Shown here: piece by piece, positions 32,737 through 43,063 of the stretch
How the letters are laid out: every line of letters begins with the position of its first letter
Numbering within the stretch: position 1 is the stretch's first letter
NCBI GenBank assembly: GCA_033675265.1
Contig: JAUJYZ010000961.1
Coordinates: 102,001 to 166,000, forward strand
Direction: 5' to 3'
Source of the DNA: Actinostola sp. cb2023
Taxonomy: Eukaryota > Cnidaria > Anthozoa > Actiniaria > Actinostolidae
Length of the DNA: 64,000 bases
Position numbers and translations under genes: made by a program
The notes under the pieces: generated by a model
Seen by the model: only the letters and a program-made list of their open reading frames with translations
The model's database searches: none
Told to the model about the DNA's origin: nothing

Positions 32737-33447
32737 ATGATCGTCACCCACCCTGCAGACTTAAAATCGCTAGTCTCTTTTTTGAAGGTTTTTAGAACCC
32801 ATCAAGTCATCCTGAGCTTCGAAGAGGTTCTAACTATTTACGCTGTGGATGTGGAATCCAACCACTCTCTAAAAGCCGAAATCCAAATAAAACAGCAGAC
32901 TCCGCCTCTTAACTTTGCTATAAAGGTTCATGTGGACGATCTTAAAGAAGCCTTCAACATAGACAAAGAAGCCGATCCCACGTTAGAAATGACTCTGAAC
33001 CAAAAAGACTTACTGCTGGAAGCTCTGTTCACCTTTCCTGAAAGTAGAACAATACGAGTGTGTGTGCTTTACCAACCTGTCGAGACTCCGACATAGAAAA
33101 AAATAAGCTTTCCTCTGTCCTGGACCATGTCTCAAAGGGCGTTCAAGAAAAGCTTTTCCAATCAAGGGCAGATCGAAAGATCTGTTTATGTCACCTCCAC
33201 ACCGACACAACTTGTACTGGAGACCAACAGGATGCATCGAGTCGTCTGCAGTGAGACTTTCAAAGACCCTCTTTCTATAAGACTGTACAGCGAAGGACCG
33301 CAAGAATTCCTAATAAATTTAGACTTGTTGAAAAGGAATCTTAACTTTCCCACGTGCAAAGAACTTATTATAAGCTGCTCCAAAGAGATGATTCAACTCG
33401 AACGATCGATTCATACTACAAAGATAACCATTAGGACAACATGCTGA
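32737..33447 (+). pseudogene. PCNA-like sliding clamp, one internal stop
   Basis: A 236-codon frame runs from ATG 32737 to TGA 33447 with a single in-frame TAG at 33094-33096. The first half shows one PCNA-type domain: helix DLKSLVSFLKVF, strand region LTIYAVDVESNHS, then INFAIKV-like strand and the VDDLKEAFN helix. The second half (from MSQRAFKKSF at 33127) repeats this design and ends with FLINLDLLKRNLNF and ELIISCSKEMIQLE, like the last strands of PCNA. A clamp would tether the element's polymerase to DNA. Similarity is structural-pattern level only. The TAG could also mean two half-size proteins. It is transcribed divergently from the VLTF3-like gene and overlaps the end of the nuclease gene tail to tail by 17 bp. 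Confidence 0.5.
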
Positions 33448-33635
33448 TTCTGTGGAAGTATCTGCAATGGTTTGTCAAAGTATGGCTTGTCTTAAATCCT
33501 CGACGACAATAGTGACACTTTACTATAATATCAAGGCAATACGTGTTGAGTTCCTTTATAATGAGATCGTAGTCGTTAGAGACCACACATTTAAATCCAT
33601 TTTCTTCATACCTGTCCAACAGTTTTTCTTGATCT

Positions 33636-33764
33636 TGTTACGATAGGCACTTCCGGTTATTATGGTAATCAACAACCAATCGCTGATAGGCACATTTGTA
33701 TGCACATGAATGTGAGTTGATTAAACATGGCCTCCGAAGAGCACAGACGTGTAAACTTCTAACA
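33636..33764 (+). repeat. 5' LTR of the gypsy element
   Basis: It begins TGTTACGATAGGCACTTCC and ends ACTTCTAACA. It is 129 bp, unusually short for an LTR. Confidence 0.95.
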
Positions 33765-33777
33765 TGGTGTCAGAAGT
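33765..33777 (+). other. Primer-binding site, tRNA-Leu type
   Basis: TGGTGTCAGAAGT directly follows the LTR. It matches the complement of the 3' end of tRNA-Leu(CAG) plus CCA, as known for several metazoan gypsy elements. Confidence 0.75.
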
Positions 33778-33828
33778 AAAGTAAGCATTAAATCAACTAG
33801 AGACAACGAAATCTACGATTTCTACATT

Positions 33829-35695
33829 ATGCCAGATACTCAAGAATCAACTCCGTTGATCGGACAAGCCTCAACTTCGTTGAGCTTCACTTCAAACTTT
33901 CGGGTGCCGTCACCGATGGTATGCCAGGGCGACAAGGTGGCAAACTGGGAGTTTTTTCCAACAACAATGGGAAGACTATGAGGTAGCTACAGGACTAGAC
34001 AGACGAGACCCGAGAATCAGGCTAGCTACGCTACGCTCTGTGATGGGAAAGGAGTGCCTACAAATCTTCATGAACTTGAAGCTTACAGAAGACGAGCGAA
34101 AAGACGTCAAAACTTGCGTTCAAGCACTAGCGGCGCATTTCAAACCGAAAAGAAATGTGGTCTATGAACGCTACGTGTTCAACCTGTGCGCCCAGAACGA
34201 CCAAGAAACCACGGACGAGTTCGTGAACCGCATTAGAAAACTCACTTCGTCCTGTGAATTTGGAACGCTGACCGAGGAATTAATACGAGACAAGTTAGTA
34301 CTTGGAATCCAAGATCAGTCTACGAAGTTACGTCTACTTAAAGAAGATAAACTCACACTAGACAAAGCAATAAACATTTGCAGGTCAAGCGAAATAGCTA
34401 ACATACAACTAAAGTCTATGAAAGAATCATCGAAAGAGGTAAAGCAAACAAACGCTCCCTTTCAGAGGTGACAAGTCGTCAAAGCCGCGTGCTTCGAAGG
34501 ACAACGCTTCAACCGCGAAAAGTCAAAAGGCAACTACTCAAAATACAAGTGCTATCATTGTGGGAGACAAGCCGACCACAAGCTCAAAGACTGCCCAGCC
34601 TTCGGCCAAACGTGCAGGACTTGTGGCAAAAGGAATCACTTCGCTTCAGTTTGTTTATCGACGAAAACAAACACGCGTGATGTTCGCGCTGTGAACGACG
34701 TGAACGACTTAGATGACTTTTCGTCGGACGAAGAACCACTGTTTCACATGGAAGAAGTGTCGACGGTGAAAAGCCAAGGAAAGCAACTCTTAGCTAACTT
34801 GAACTTTCTGAACGATTCACATCGTTTGGGAACCAAACTAGAATGTCAACTCGACACCGGAGCAACGTGTAACGTGATCAGTTACGATGACTTGTCAAGA
34901 ATAGAACAGACCGGAAACCCGCAATTACAAAGCTCCAACGTGAAACTACGCTTATTTGATGGTTCTCTGATGAAACCCATCGGCACAACAGCACTTAAAG
35001 TAGAAAACAACAACAAGAAAATATCAGTCGTAGAAGAGCTCACCTTTCAAGTTGTCGAGACGCAAAACAAACCTTTACTGTCCGCAGAAACGTGTCAACG
35101 ACTAGGACTGATCAAAATAAACATTGATCAAATAAACAGCGTCAAAACAAGTACTCCCCTTCTGAGCCGCGAAGAAATTCTACAGAATTACAAAGACGTG
35201 TTTGAAGGACTTGGCCACATAGGAAACGCGAACTTTGTACTGAATGAAAATTGTACACCAGTACAACATGCCCCGCGACGCGTGCCTGTCGCATTACACA
35301 CCGAAGTTAAAGAAAAGATCGCGGAAATGGAAGACAAAGGGATAATAAAGAAAGAAACGGATCCAACAGACTGGATCAGCAGTATGGTCGTAGTAGCAAA
35401 ACCACACAAAATACGAATCTGCCTCGATCCTAAGGATCTGAATCAAGCACTGAAAAGGCCCAAGTACCAAATGCCGACACTTGATGAAATACTACCCAAG
35501 CTGAACAACGCTAAAGTATTCACCACCTTAGATGCCAAAGACGGGTTCTACCAGATCTCTCTCGACGAGCAGAGCAGCAAATTAACCACATTCTGGACGC
35601 CATTTGGTCGATACAGGTACCTCAGAATGCCATTTGGAGTCAACACAGCCCTGAAGAGTTCGAATGCAAACTACAAGAGAAACTCGCTGATCTAC
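33829..35695 (+). pseudogene. gag-protease-RT (first part) of the gypsy element
   Basis: ATG at 33829 opens the capsid-like gag, which changes frame at the T6 run near 33952. The gag body (34040-34471) has the usual helical capsid residues (LRSVMGKECLQIF...). The in-frame TGA at 34469 looks like a CGA-to-TGA change. Two zinc knuckles follow (CYHCGRQADHKLKDC and CRTCGKRNHFASVC). The aspartic protease motif DTGA is near 34857. The reverse transcriptase fingers and palm begin near 35300 (VVVAKPHKIRICLDPKDLN, FTTLDAKDGFYQ). Another one-base shift near 35650 precedes the solo LTR at 35696. A single gag-pol frame is an unusual but known organisation. Confidence 0.85.
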
Positions 35696-36527
35696 TGTCA
35701 CGATTCCTTCGGACAGGCAACACCCCAGCTCCCGTCCTTCACGTCTTCCCCGTAAGAGAACAGTCTTATGCACACATAACGACAAACACATTTAAGTACC
35801 TTCAATAACTGTAACTTGATGTTTCTCAAGACTAATTCTAGATTATTCAGTTTAAAGTAATTTCTACAGATATTTCTAAGGTAGTTCTAAATGATATATA
35901 AATACGCTTTGCACAAAATACAATTGTTTTATACTTAATGTTCTGGCGGCTGTTGTTTTCGTTCGCAGGCGATTTTGCAGTGGACTTTAATGAAGTGGTG
36001 AACCTTAGTGAAGTTAACATAGACTTTCTTGTTCTCTAGTACCTCACAGTTGTCCACAATTCTTTGTACACTGAATTCACGACCTCGTGCTCTAGAGGTT
36101 GACTTCTCTCTAGTTCCAACCAGACTATAGGAACTTGTGCCGTTGACTCTGTTCCACGGTTTATAGCTTTCTTTAATTCGTGTTCCAAAGATTCGTCTGC
36201 CAATTCTCTCCTTTATCATGGGACTCTAAGTGAGTCTGTTCCAATGACTCTCCAAGTTCTTTGCTTATCATGGGACTCTGAGTGAGTCTGTTCCAATGAC
36301 TTCTTACTCTTAAGCTTCTTGTAAGATTTTCTTTCGCTTCAAGCGAACTTGTCCTCTTGCGAACGTGTCTTCTCTCAACTACCAAAACCGCTTCGAGGCG
36401 TATTATTATGATAAACCAAATACAATCATTACGAATAATTACGTACATATTCTCGTGCAATCGTGGAATGTTACTTAAATAAACACATTACTATTAAAGC
36501 TAAATTAATTAACATAAATCCGTGACA
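35696..36527. mobile_element. Solo LTR inside the gypsy reverse transcriptase
   Basis: It starts TGTCACGATTCC and ends AATCCGTGACA, with the 5-bp duplication TCTAC on both sides (35691-35695 and 36528-36532). A polyadenylation-like AATAAA lies near the end. It is 832 bp with no coding. It includes a tandem repeat of about 60 bp (CATGGGACTCT.AGTGAGTCTG) at 36210-36300. It interprets best as a solo LTR of a different element family. Confidence 0.85.
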
Positions 36528-37348
36528 TCTACCAGGAGTTGAAGTTCTACGAGATGACATGCTTGTTATAGGCTATGGAGATACACAGGAGGAAGCTGAC
36601 AGAAACCACGACGAAAACCTCAAAGCTTTGCTCAACAGAGCAAGAGAAATAAATCTGAAATTTAACATTAAGAAAATGAACTTACGCAAAACGGAAGTAA
36701 AGTTCATGGGACATGTTATCACCAAAGATGGTCTCAAACCAGACCCTGAAAAGATCACAGCCATCGAAAACATGCCAAAACCAACGTCAAAGCAGGGGCT
36801 GATGAGTCTACTTGGCTTTATAAACCACTTAGCCAAATTCCCCAAATTCCTGCCAAAACTAGCACAAGTTTCTCAACCACTTAGAGACTTGACAACCAAG
36901 AACGCACAGTTTGTGTGGTCGTCACAACACGACAAAGCATTCGACGAAGTGAAACTACTCGTAACCAGCCACCCAGTCCTGAAGTACTACGATGTCAATG
37001 AAGAAGTTGCGCTTCAGTGCGACGCCAGCGAAAAAGGACTTGGAGCAACACTACTACAGAACGGACAGCCCGTCGCGTTTGCCTCACGAACACTATCGCC
37101 AACAGAACAGAGATACGCTCAAATCGAGAAAGAATGCTTGGCCATTGTCTTCGGTTGCACGAAGTTCTCACAATACATCACCAGACGAGCCAAAGTCACC
37201 ATTGAGTCAGATCACAAACCACTACAGTCCATCTTCAAGAAGTCCCTTCTAGAAGCACCTTGCCGACTGCAAAGAATGATGCTGAGATTACAACGCTTCA
37301 ACCTAGATGTAATGTACAAACCTGGTCCACAAATGTACATTGCTGATC
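36528..37348 (+). pseudogene. gypsy pol, second part: RT end and RNase H
   Basis: Reading resumes with the DD catalytic pair of reverse transcriptase (LRDDMLVIGYG, about 36545-36580) and the thumb and connection (KFMGHVITKDGLKPDPEK). RNase H follows, with its first Asp in LQCDASEKGLGA, Glu in QRYAQIEKECLA and Asp in ESDHKPL. It is open to the next insertion at 37349. Confidence 0.85.
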
Positions 37349-38328
37349 TGTACAGCCCCGCAAATGATCCCGGCCCGCAAATGATCCCAGGCCCGCAAAT
37401 GATCCCCAAACTAGGCCCGCAAATGATCCCGGCCCGCAAATGATCCCCGATGAGTTCCGCAAATGATCCCCAGTAAAACTTGCACTGGTGGGATACAAGT
37501 TGAGAGATTTTGAAAATGAATTAATTAAAATAAAGCCTGAAAAGAAATCCTGAACAGATATATGGTAGAAAATTTATTATCAAGACGATTTTATACCTCG
37601 TGACACTAATTTGTTACTGATTCGACGGTCTGTCCAAGTCTAAAGGGAAAGCCACACAGACAAGTATCGGAATGCATGGCTAGTTTGCTTGGGCATGAAG
37701 CTGAAATTCACTATCACAGTCTCAAGGCAATGGTATCTTCAAATGGAGACATAGCAGAGGAGCTCAAGCTAAAGTACGGAGAAGGGATTATTTCCGTAGA
37801 AATCTGCCCAAAGTGTGGGAAAGAGTTCGAAAGCTATAGCGCCAGATTTATGTACACTGATTGCGCAATTAGTGTACATAAATCTGGCGCTATATAAATC
37901 ATCATTATTATGATATTATAACAGTAACGAACACAATTAACGTCAAAGAAAAGTGTTATTCTGGCTCAGTGTCAAGTATAACAACCAAGTTTTGATGATG
38001 ACTCCTTAGTCGAAAACGTTTGAACAAACAAAACAACTTCTTAAGCCTTGTAAACTTTCAAAAAACCTTACTTAGCGAATACTATGTCAAAAATATATTG
38101 AGTTTTGCAAGAACTATATAGAAAACACTAATAATATGGTTATGATTATTATATGATTATTCACACCAGTCCCGAGTTCCAGTCCAAGTTTTACTGGGGA
38201 TCATTTGCGGGCCTCATAGGGGATCATTTGCGGGCCGGGATCATTTTGGGGATCATTTGTGGGCCTCATCGGGGATCATTTGTGGGCCGGGATCATTTGC
38301 GGGCCGGGATCATTTGCGGGGCTGTACA
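37349..38328. mobile_element. 980-bp inverted-repeat element inside gypsy pol
   Basis: The termini TGTACAGCCCCGCAAATGATCC and their complement (…GGATCATTTGCGGGGCTGTACA) are flanked by the 4-bp word GATC (37345-37348 and 38329-38332). Both ends carry several tandem copies of GGCCCGCAAATGATCC. The centre has a strong hairpin at 37837-37897 (TAGCGCCAGATTTATGTACA and its mirror). No transposase is present. Note that GATC also occurs inside the repeat. Confidence 0.85.
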
Positions 38329-39708
38329 GATCACCTGTCAAGAGCTTCAGTGCCAGACATCGGCACACCAGAGACTGAGTTCCAAGTGTTCGCACTTGAA
38401 CTTGAAAGCATTTGTCCTCTAACTACAGTAAAGATTAGCAGCGATAGATTAGCACAGCTTCAGAAAGCCACAGAACAGGACCCTGTGATGCAGACGTTGA
38501 AAACAACAATACTTATAGGATGGCCTGCACAAAGAGATGAAGTGCCAGTACACGTCAGAGAGTTTTGGAACTGTAGAGATGAACTGACACTACACAATGG
38601 TGTATTATTTAAGAATCAAAGGCTTATCATACCTAAAGCTCTACGCTCAGAAGTCACAGCACGCATACACTCAAGGATCGAATCGTGTCTTCGCAAGGCA
38701 AGAGACCTTGTATTCTGGCCGTCGATGAACAGCGAAATCAAGGAAGCAATAACAAACTGTTCTATCTGTGCAGAGTACCAAGCTAAACAGCAAAGACAGC
38801 CGATGCAGTCACATCAGATTCCTGACCGCCCATGGAGTTGCCTCTCCTCAGACTTGTTTACACTACACAACAAAGAGTATGTGGTCCTCGTCGACAGCTA
38901 TTCAGACTTCGTCGAAGTCGGACATCTAAAGACAACAACATCAGCTACACTTATAGAGTTCTACAAAGAGCAGTTTAGTCGACACGGTATACCAGACGTC
39001 CTCATGACCGACAATGGCCCACAGTATACCAGCCGAGAGTTCACAGACTTCGCTCGAGAATGGGAGTTTAAACATCTCTCTTCGTCGCCACACCACTCAA
39101 GGTCTAATGGTAAATCAGAGTCTGCCGTCAAGATATTCAAACACCTCTTCAAGAAGGCTATCGCAGATAACAAAGACCCTTGGCTAGCCCTACTGGACTA
39201 CCGAAACACACCCACAGAAGGCATAAAGACTAGTCCATGCCAACGACTAATGTCTAGAAGAACCAGAACGTTAGTACCAGTATCTACCAATCTACTTTAC
39301 CCTGAAGTTTTCAGCGGAGTACAAGACAGCATAGAACTCAAGAGACAAAAGGCAAAGAGCTACTTTGACAAGAATGCAAAGCCACTACCGGAACTAGACA
39401 TAGGACAGGAAGTCAGAATCACCGACAAAAGAAACAAGACCTGGGAACTAGGAAAGTGTCTTGCAAAGTTATCAGATAGGTCTTACCTAGTACAAGCGGA
39501 TGGCGAAGCAGTGCGTCGGAACCGAGAAGACATCAGACCAAGTCTAGACACAGGCACAACAAACAACACCCCAACTACAGTAGCAGATTTCACCGCAAGG
39601 GAGGATCAACCTGCAAGCAAGGCTCAAGCTACACCACCACAGACACCAGCTAGGAGAACTAGCTCAAGAACTATCAAACCTCCAGATAGATTTAAAGATT
39701 ATGTTTAA
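38329..39708 (+). pseudogene. gypsy pol, third part: integrase
   Basis: Open to TAA 39706-39708. Zinc-binding head remnant with the C-x2-C pair NCSICAEYQ near 38755 (its His pair is degraded). The DDE core has the first Asp in LSSDLFT, the second in MTDNGPQYTSREF and Glu in SNGKSESAVKIF. The C-terminal tail has GQEVRITDKRNKTWELGK, a typical GPY/F-like fold, and a Ser/Thr/Pro-rich end. This third is undamaged. Confidence 0.88.
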
Positions 39709-39893
39709 AAGGACATAGTATTGACGTTGAACATTATTGATTGGACATTATAATGGCTATTCAAGTAAACTTTTAGAGACATTACAAATTAAGACTTATA
39801 TTCAATTGTACAAGTCATAGGTTAAGTCAGTTCAATCATTTCTACATTGTTACAGTTCGTTTTGGAATATGTATTCAGCTTTAAGTTTTTTCC

Positions 39894-39906
39894 AAAGAAA
39901 GGGAGA
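39894..39906 (+). other. Polypurine tract of the gypsy element
   Basis: AAAGAAAGGGAGA sits immediately before the 3' LTR, as required for plus-strand priming. Confidence 0.85.
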
Positions 39907-40035
39907 TGTTACGATAGGCACTTCCGGTTAATATGGTAATCAGCAACCAATCGCTGATAGGCACATTTGTATGCACATGAATGTGAGTTGATTAAACATG
40001 GCCTCCGAAGAGCACAGACGTGTAAACTTCTAACA
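39907..40035 (+). repeat. 3' LTR of the gypsy element
   Basis: 129 bp. It differs from the 5' LTR at about two positions (GTTAATATGG for GTTATTATGG, and AATCAGCAACC for AATCAACAACC). Confidence 0.95.
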
Positions 40036-40639
40036 ATCTACAGAGAGAATTCCTTTGCCTGTAGGGGATTTAAATTCCAAACACAGACCACAATAGTGTT
40101 TATGGTAGTTGTTGAGGATCAAGTCCGGTTGACCTTTTGTGTAGCCTTGCAATACCAGGCAATTCTTTTAGAGCTACTGTCTTGGTTCTCACCTAAACCT
40201 GCAATAATAAGTAAATAGGGGTGGAAACGCCGGATGTAACTGACTACTTTGGTATGCAAGTCGTATTCGTTTTGTATCTTAAACATCAACATAGTGTTGT
40301 CACAGCTGTAAGAGCCGTGTTTTCTTATAGAGGGTAATACCTCTTCGAACACCCATCTTTGGAATTGTTTAGCCGCTGGCATCTTAGATCTGAAGATCAA
40401 AGAATACAATCCAGGTTCTTTAATGAAAATAGTATGTGGTTGAGGGGGTAACGATTCGTTACCCCTGGGGGTCCGTTTCGTTACTCTATTGATATCTATC
40501 CAGTTCATTTTATATTCATCATCCACGTGATCTATTATTGCCTTTCTAGTATTTTCGTATTCTAAAGCTCGAGCAACATCTACACCTTTAAACCAGATCT
40601 CCCCACTGTTGCAATAGGTTGTAACAGATAATTCTAAAT

Positions 40640-41186
40640 CTAGGTTGTTCCAGCTGCAGAGTTGTTGCATGTTATATTAGAGATATCGATGTCCTCAATA
40701 CCTGATACTGCTGGGGCAAAATTAACATGTTTCGCCACTTGAACCAGACAGCTAGACAACGCCACCATTCTACCGCCTTTTTACAGAAAGTATCCTGCGA
40801 TATTATTCAACTCTTGTGTCAACATCTCATTGGCCTTCAAATCATCACACAATTCTTTATTATTATCAATAGGGATGGCATAAGAAGCCAAGCTCTAGGG
40901 CTGAACTCACTAAACCCTGTGTGATCTTATTCCCTAGAACCGTCTGATATCTGTTAAAATACTTATCCACATCCTTTGTAGACAACTTCTTCACATCGCC
41001 TAAAGACATTTTAATTCCTGTATACTGGTCAATCGTGCCAAGCACTGACAAGATACATAATTGCTCACGTTTCTCTTCCATCTCTGCATCTATTGCAGGA
41101 AACTTTACAGCCTTCTTCTTTTTCTTTACCACAACTTCCTCTGGTATAGTTTCTAATTCTGCATATTGATCGAGAATGGACGTCAT
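40640..41186 (-). pseudogene. Unknown Polinton gene next to the ATPase, two lesions
   Basis: ATG 41186 directly follows the TAG stop of the ATPase. Residues 1-100 are open: a Lys-rich run (VVVKKKKKAVKF), then a helical region (LSVLGTIDQYTGIKMSLGDV, KDVDKYFNRYQ). A one-base change near 40887 leads to an early stop at 40866 in the original frame. In the shifted frame the protein continues to an in-frame TAA near 40782, then reads on to TAG at 40640-40642. That end overlaps the BRO-N start codon. About 180 codons in total. The position between ATPase and BRO gene and the small helical make-up do not match any family I can name. Confidence 0.55.
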
Positions 41187-41806
41187 CTATATATAACATA
41201 TTGATAATAAGGATATCTCAAAACAAAAAAAACAAACATGCGCGTATTTATTACTTTTTAGTATTTTCATGAATTCTTTTTTATGCTCCGCCTCTAAATC
41301 TCCACCATATTCATCAAATAAAATTTGGTTGGATGTCTTACTTGGACTGAAGAAGCTAATGACACAAGCAATATTTTCACGGTACGGCTTAGCTATAGAA
41401 GTGAGTTGTTGGGTCAGCACCCAAACACTTACTTTTTCGTGTCGGCCGGAGAAGGCTAAATTAATAAACGTGTTCGATCTTTGCTTCAAATCTTTTGAAA
41501 CCGCGCAATCGTCTAAGACAATCAGTGTGTTATACCCAGAGAACACTAATTTACAACAGTACAATATCTCATCAATCTCATCCACACTAGAAGCATCGGA
41601 CGAGATCACTATACACCTAGGATCATTTTTCCCAAACCCCTGATAGGTCTTATATTTTTAGAATAAGTGGGACAAATCAAAATTATTTTTTCAAACACAT
41701 GTCTGTAAGGCCCTCTTAAAGCATCAATCAGATATTGTGTTTTGCCGCAATTGGTTGGTCCAATGATAAGGCTGTGGAAAGGCACTTGATCTTTCAATTC
41801 TTCCAT
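41187..41806 (-). pseudogene. Polinton A32/FtsK-type DNA-packaging ATPase, one frameshift
   Basis: Walker A is GPTNCGKT near residue 17 and Walker B is TLIVLDDC in the second frame. The following SGRHEKVSVWVLTQQ is the usual sensor region, and the block SKTSNQILFDEYGG is also typical. One frame change near 41620-41650 separates the N-terminal 65 codons from the remaining 140. The enzyme would pump genome DNA into capsids. Start ATG 41806 lies 3 bp after the capsid gene stop, inside a TAATAT box. The end runs into the next gene's ATG with no gap. Confidence 0.85.
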
Positions 41807-41809
41807 ATA

Positions 41810-43057
41810 TTAATACAGAATCGATTTCAAACTGCGTCCTTGAATTTCCATCAAAGCATCGGCAATGACAAACATATAACATGTCATAGTACCTGATCCA
41901 CCCACTTTCCTTTTCATTTCTAGTTTAACCCCATCTTTTGTGCTATTCAAAACCAACCCATTGCCATGAATGTTGTTGTCGGGGAAGGACCTCAAATCAA
42001 TCCATAAAGCAAACTTATCTGAATAAAAGTCTTTAGGTGTGATATTATCGCTGTCACCAAAACGTGATCTAATCGAATTCCAAAAGTCAGTAGGTAACAT
42101 ACCTTTACTGAATAATTTATTTGGCATCCCGTCCACATTGACATTAACTTGCAAGATACTAGGAGAGACAAACTTTTCACTATCTCTAGCACCTACAGCA
42201 TACACCTCAGTAAATAGCATTAAAATACCGCTCATCGACCTGCGGGGAATGTTAACGTGTTCGTTAATCACACTGTCATTGGCTTTATTAATCGTGAATG
42301 TCTTATGCAAAAGAATGTTCTCATAATAAAAACCTTTACCGACTTGATAGGCGGATAGGGCTTCACGTGCAAGATAATCACTAACAATACACTCATATTC
42401 AAGCTCGATGTTCGAAAGACTGTAAGTGTATGCTTTAGTGTTATCCGAGGTTATTGTAACTTCTTTGCTTTGTGGAAGTGTGATCTCAAACGTCAGATTC
42501 TGAGAGAGCGCTTTTGCATAGAAACTGCCATGGGCGTCTAAAATAGGGTGATTGATGGGCATTCGATATTTATCACCATAAACAGCGGCCAGAGCTACCT
42601 CTTTTGCATCTGTTTCCACTTTATCCCCTGCACTGGTTCTAAGCTTTCGCATATTAACCGTGGAAATACCCTCCCGCAACCTATTCTCCCGTTCTCTTTT
42701 CGATAAATAGAGATCATTATAGGTTTCAAACAGATCAAGTCGATGGGTGTCTTGAAGAGTCTCCCCACCATACAAAACCCTCATATGAGATTTTAGAACT
42801 CTAGACAAATTATTGACGACTGTGTTATTTGCATGTCCAGTGGCAGCAAGATTTAGTTTGAAAGTCAATGCGATGGACCCTGGGATGTATACTACTTGAT
42901 CAGCCAACTTTGGAATATGGATGTACAACGTCTCCCCTGGGTTCGCTGTGCTTGGGGTAAACGTCACGCGATGAACCGTTTTTTTTTCCGCTTTCAAACC
43001 ATAAGGTTGCTTGTATTCTCGATTTACATCCAATATTTCAGGAATAGATTGTGTCAT
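41810..43057 (-). CDS. Polinton major capsid protein (double jelly-roll), intact
   Basis: A 415-aa frame without lesions. Typical Polinton MCP blocks are present: the N-terminal strand region (TFTPSTANPGETLYIHIPKL), VVNNLSRVLKSHMRVLYGGE and DLFETYNDLYLSKRERE. A first jelly roll ends near residue 230 (SNIELEYECIV) and a second carries FYYENILLHKTFTINK and SPSILQVNVNVDGMPNKLF. These proteins form the hexagonal capsomers of the capsid. The gene is divergent from integrase, with only 6 bp (TATATA) between the two start codons. It is the only gene of the right-hand block free of lesions. Confidence 0.87.
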   Translation of the reverse strand: MTQSIPEILDVNREYKQPYGLKAEKKTVHRVTFTPSTANPGETLYIHIPKLADQVVYIPGSIALTFKLNLAATGHANNTVVNNLSRVLKSHMRVLYGGETLQDTHRLDLFETYNDLYLSKRERENRLREGISTVNMRKLRTSAGDKVETDAKEVALAAVYGDKYRMPINHPILDAHGSFYAKALSQNLTFEITLPQSKEVTITSDNTKAYTYSLSNIELEYECIVSDYLAREALSAYQVGKGFYYENILLHKTFTINKANDSVINEHVNIPRRSMSGILMLFTEVYAVGARDSEKFVSPSILQVNVNVDGMPNKLFSKGMLPTDFWNSIRSRFGDSDNITPKDFYSDKFALWIDLRSFPDNNIHGNGLVLNSTKDGVKLEMKRKVGGSGTMTCYMFVIADALMEIQGRSLKSILY

Positions 43058-43063
43058 TATATA
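43058..43063. promoter_or_regulatory. Six-base TATATA divergent promoter between capsid and integrase
   Basis: The complete spacer between the capsid ATG (43057, minus) and the integrase ATG (43064, plus) is the palindrome TATATA. It would read the same for both genes. If it is the TATA element, transcription of each gene must start inside the coding region of its neighbour, or mRNAs would be nearly leaderless. Confidence 0.6.

Larger units (their letters stand above)
33636..40035 (+). mobile_element. Ty3/gypsy LTR retrotransposon, degenerate, 6.4 kb with nested insertions
   Basis: It is bounded by 129-bp LTRs and a 4-bp target duplication ATCT (33632-33635 and 40036-40039). In order it has a primer-binding site, gag with zinc knuckles, protease (LDTGATCNVIS), reverse transcriptase, RNase H, integrase (DDE with zinc-binding head) and a polypurine tract. 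Gag and pol lie in one frame apart from lesions: a frameshift in a T run near 33952-33957, TGA at 34469-34471, a one-base loss near 35650, a solo LTR and a 980-bp inverted-repeat element. LTR identity is high (about 2 differences by eye in 129), so the insertion is fairly recent despite the damage. Confidence 0.93.
33431..40670 (-). pseudogene. BRO-N / VRR-NUC nuclease gene split by a retrotransposon
   Basis: The 5' part (40670-40119) encodes a BRO-N domain: IWFKGVDVARALEYENTRKA, then PHTIFIKEPGLYSLIF and the WVFEEVLPSIRKHG end. A one-base frame change near 40125 follows. The reading then gives the PD and EFKSPTGKG motifs typical of VRR-NUC (PD-D/ExK) nucleases (about 40120-40036). It continues after the gypsy element (39907/40035 to 33636) as the SNDYDLIIKELNTY end of that domain at about 33540-33580, and a C-terminal C2H2 finger (CHYCRRGFKTSHTLTNH). 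Stop at 33431. BRO-N binds DNA, and VRR-NUC enzymes cut branched or flap DNA. Its start codon follows a TTATATT box. Confidence 0.68.
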
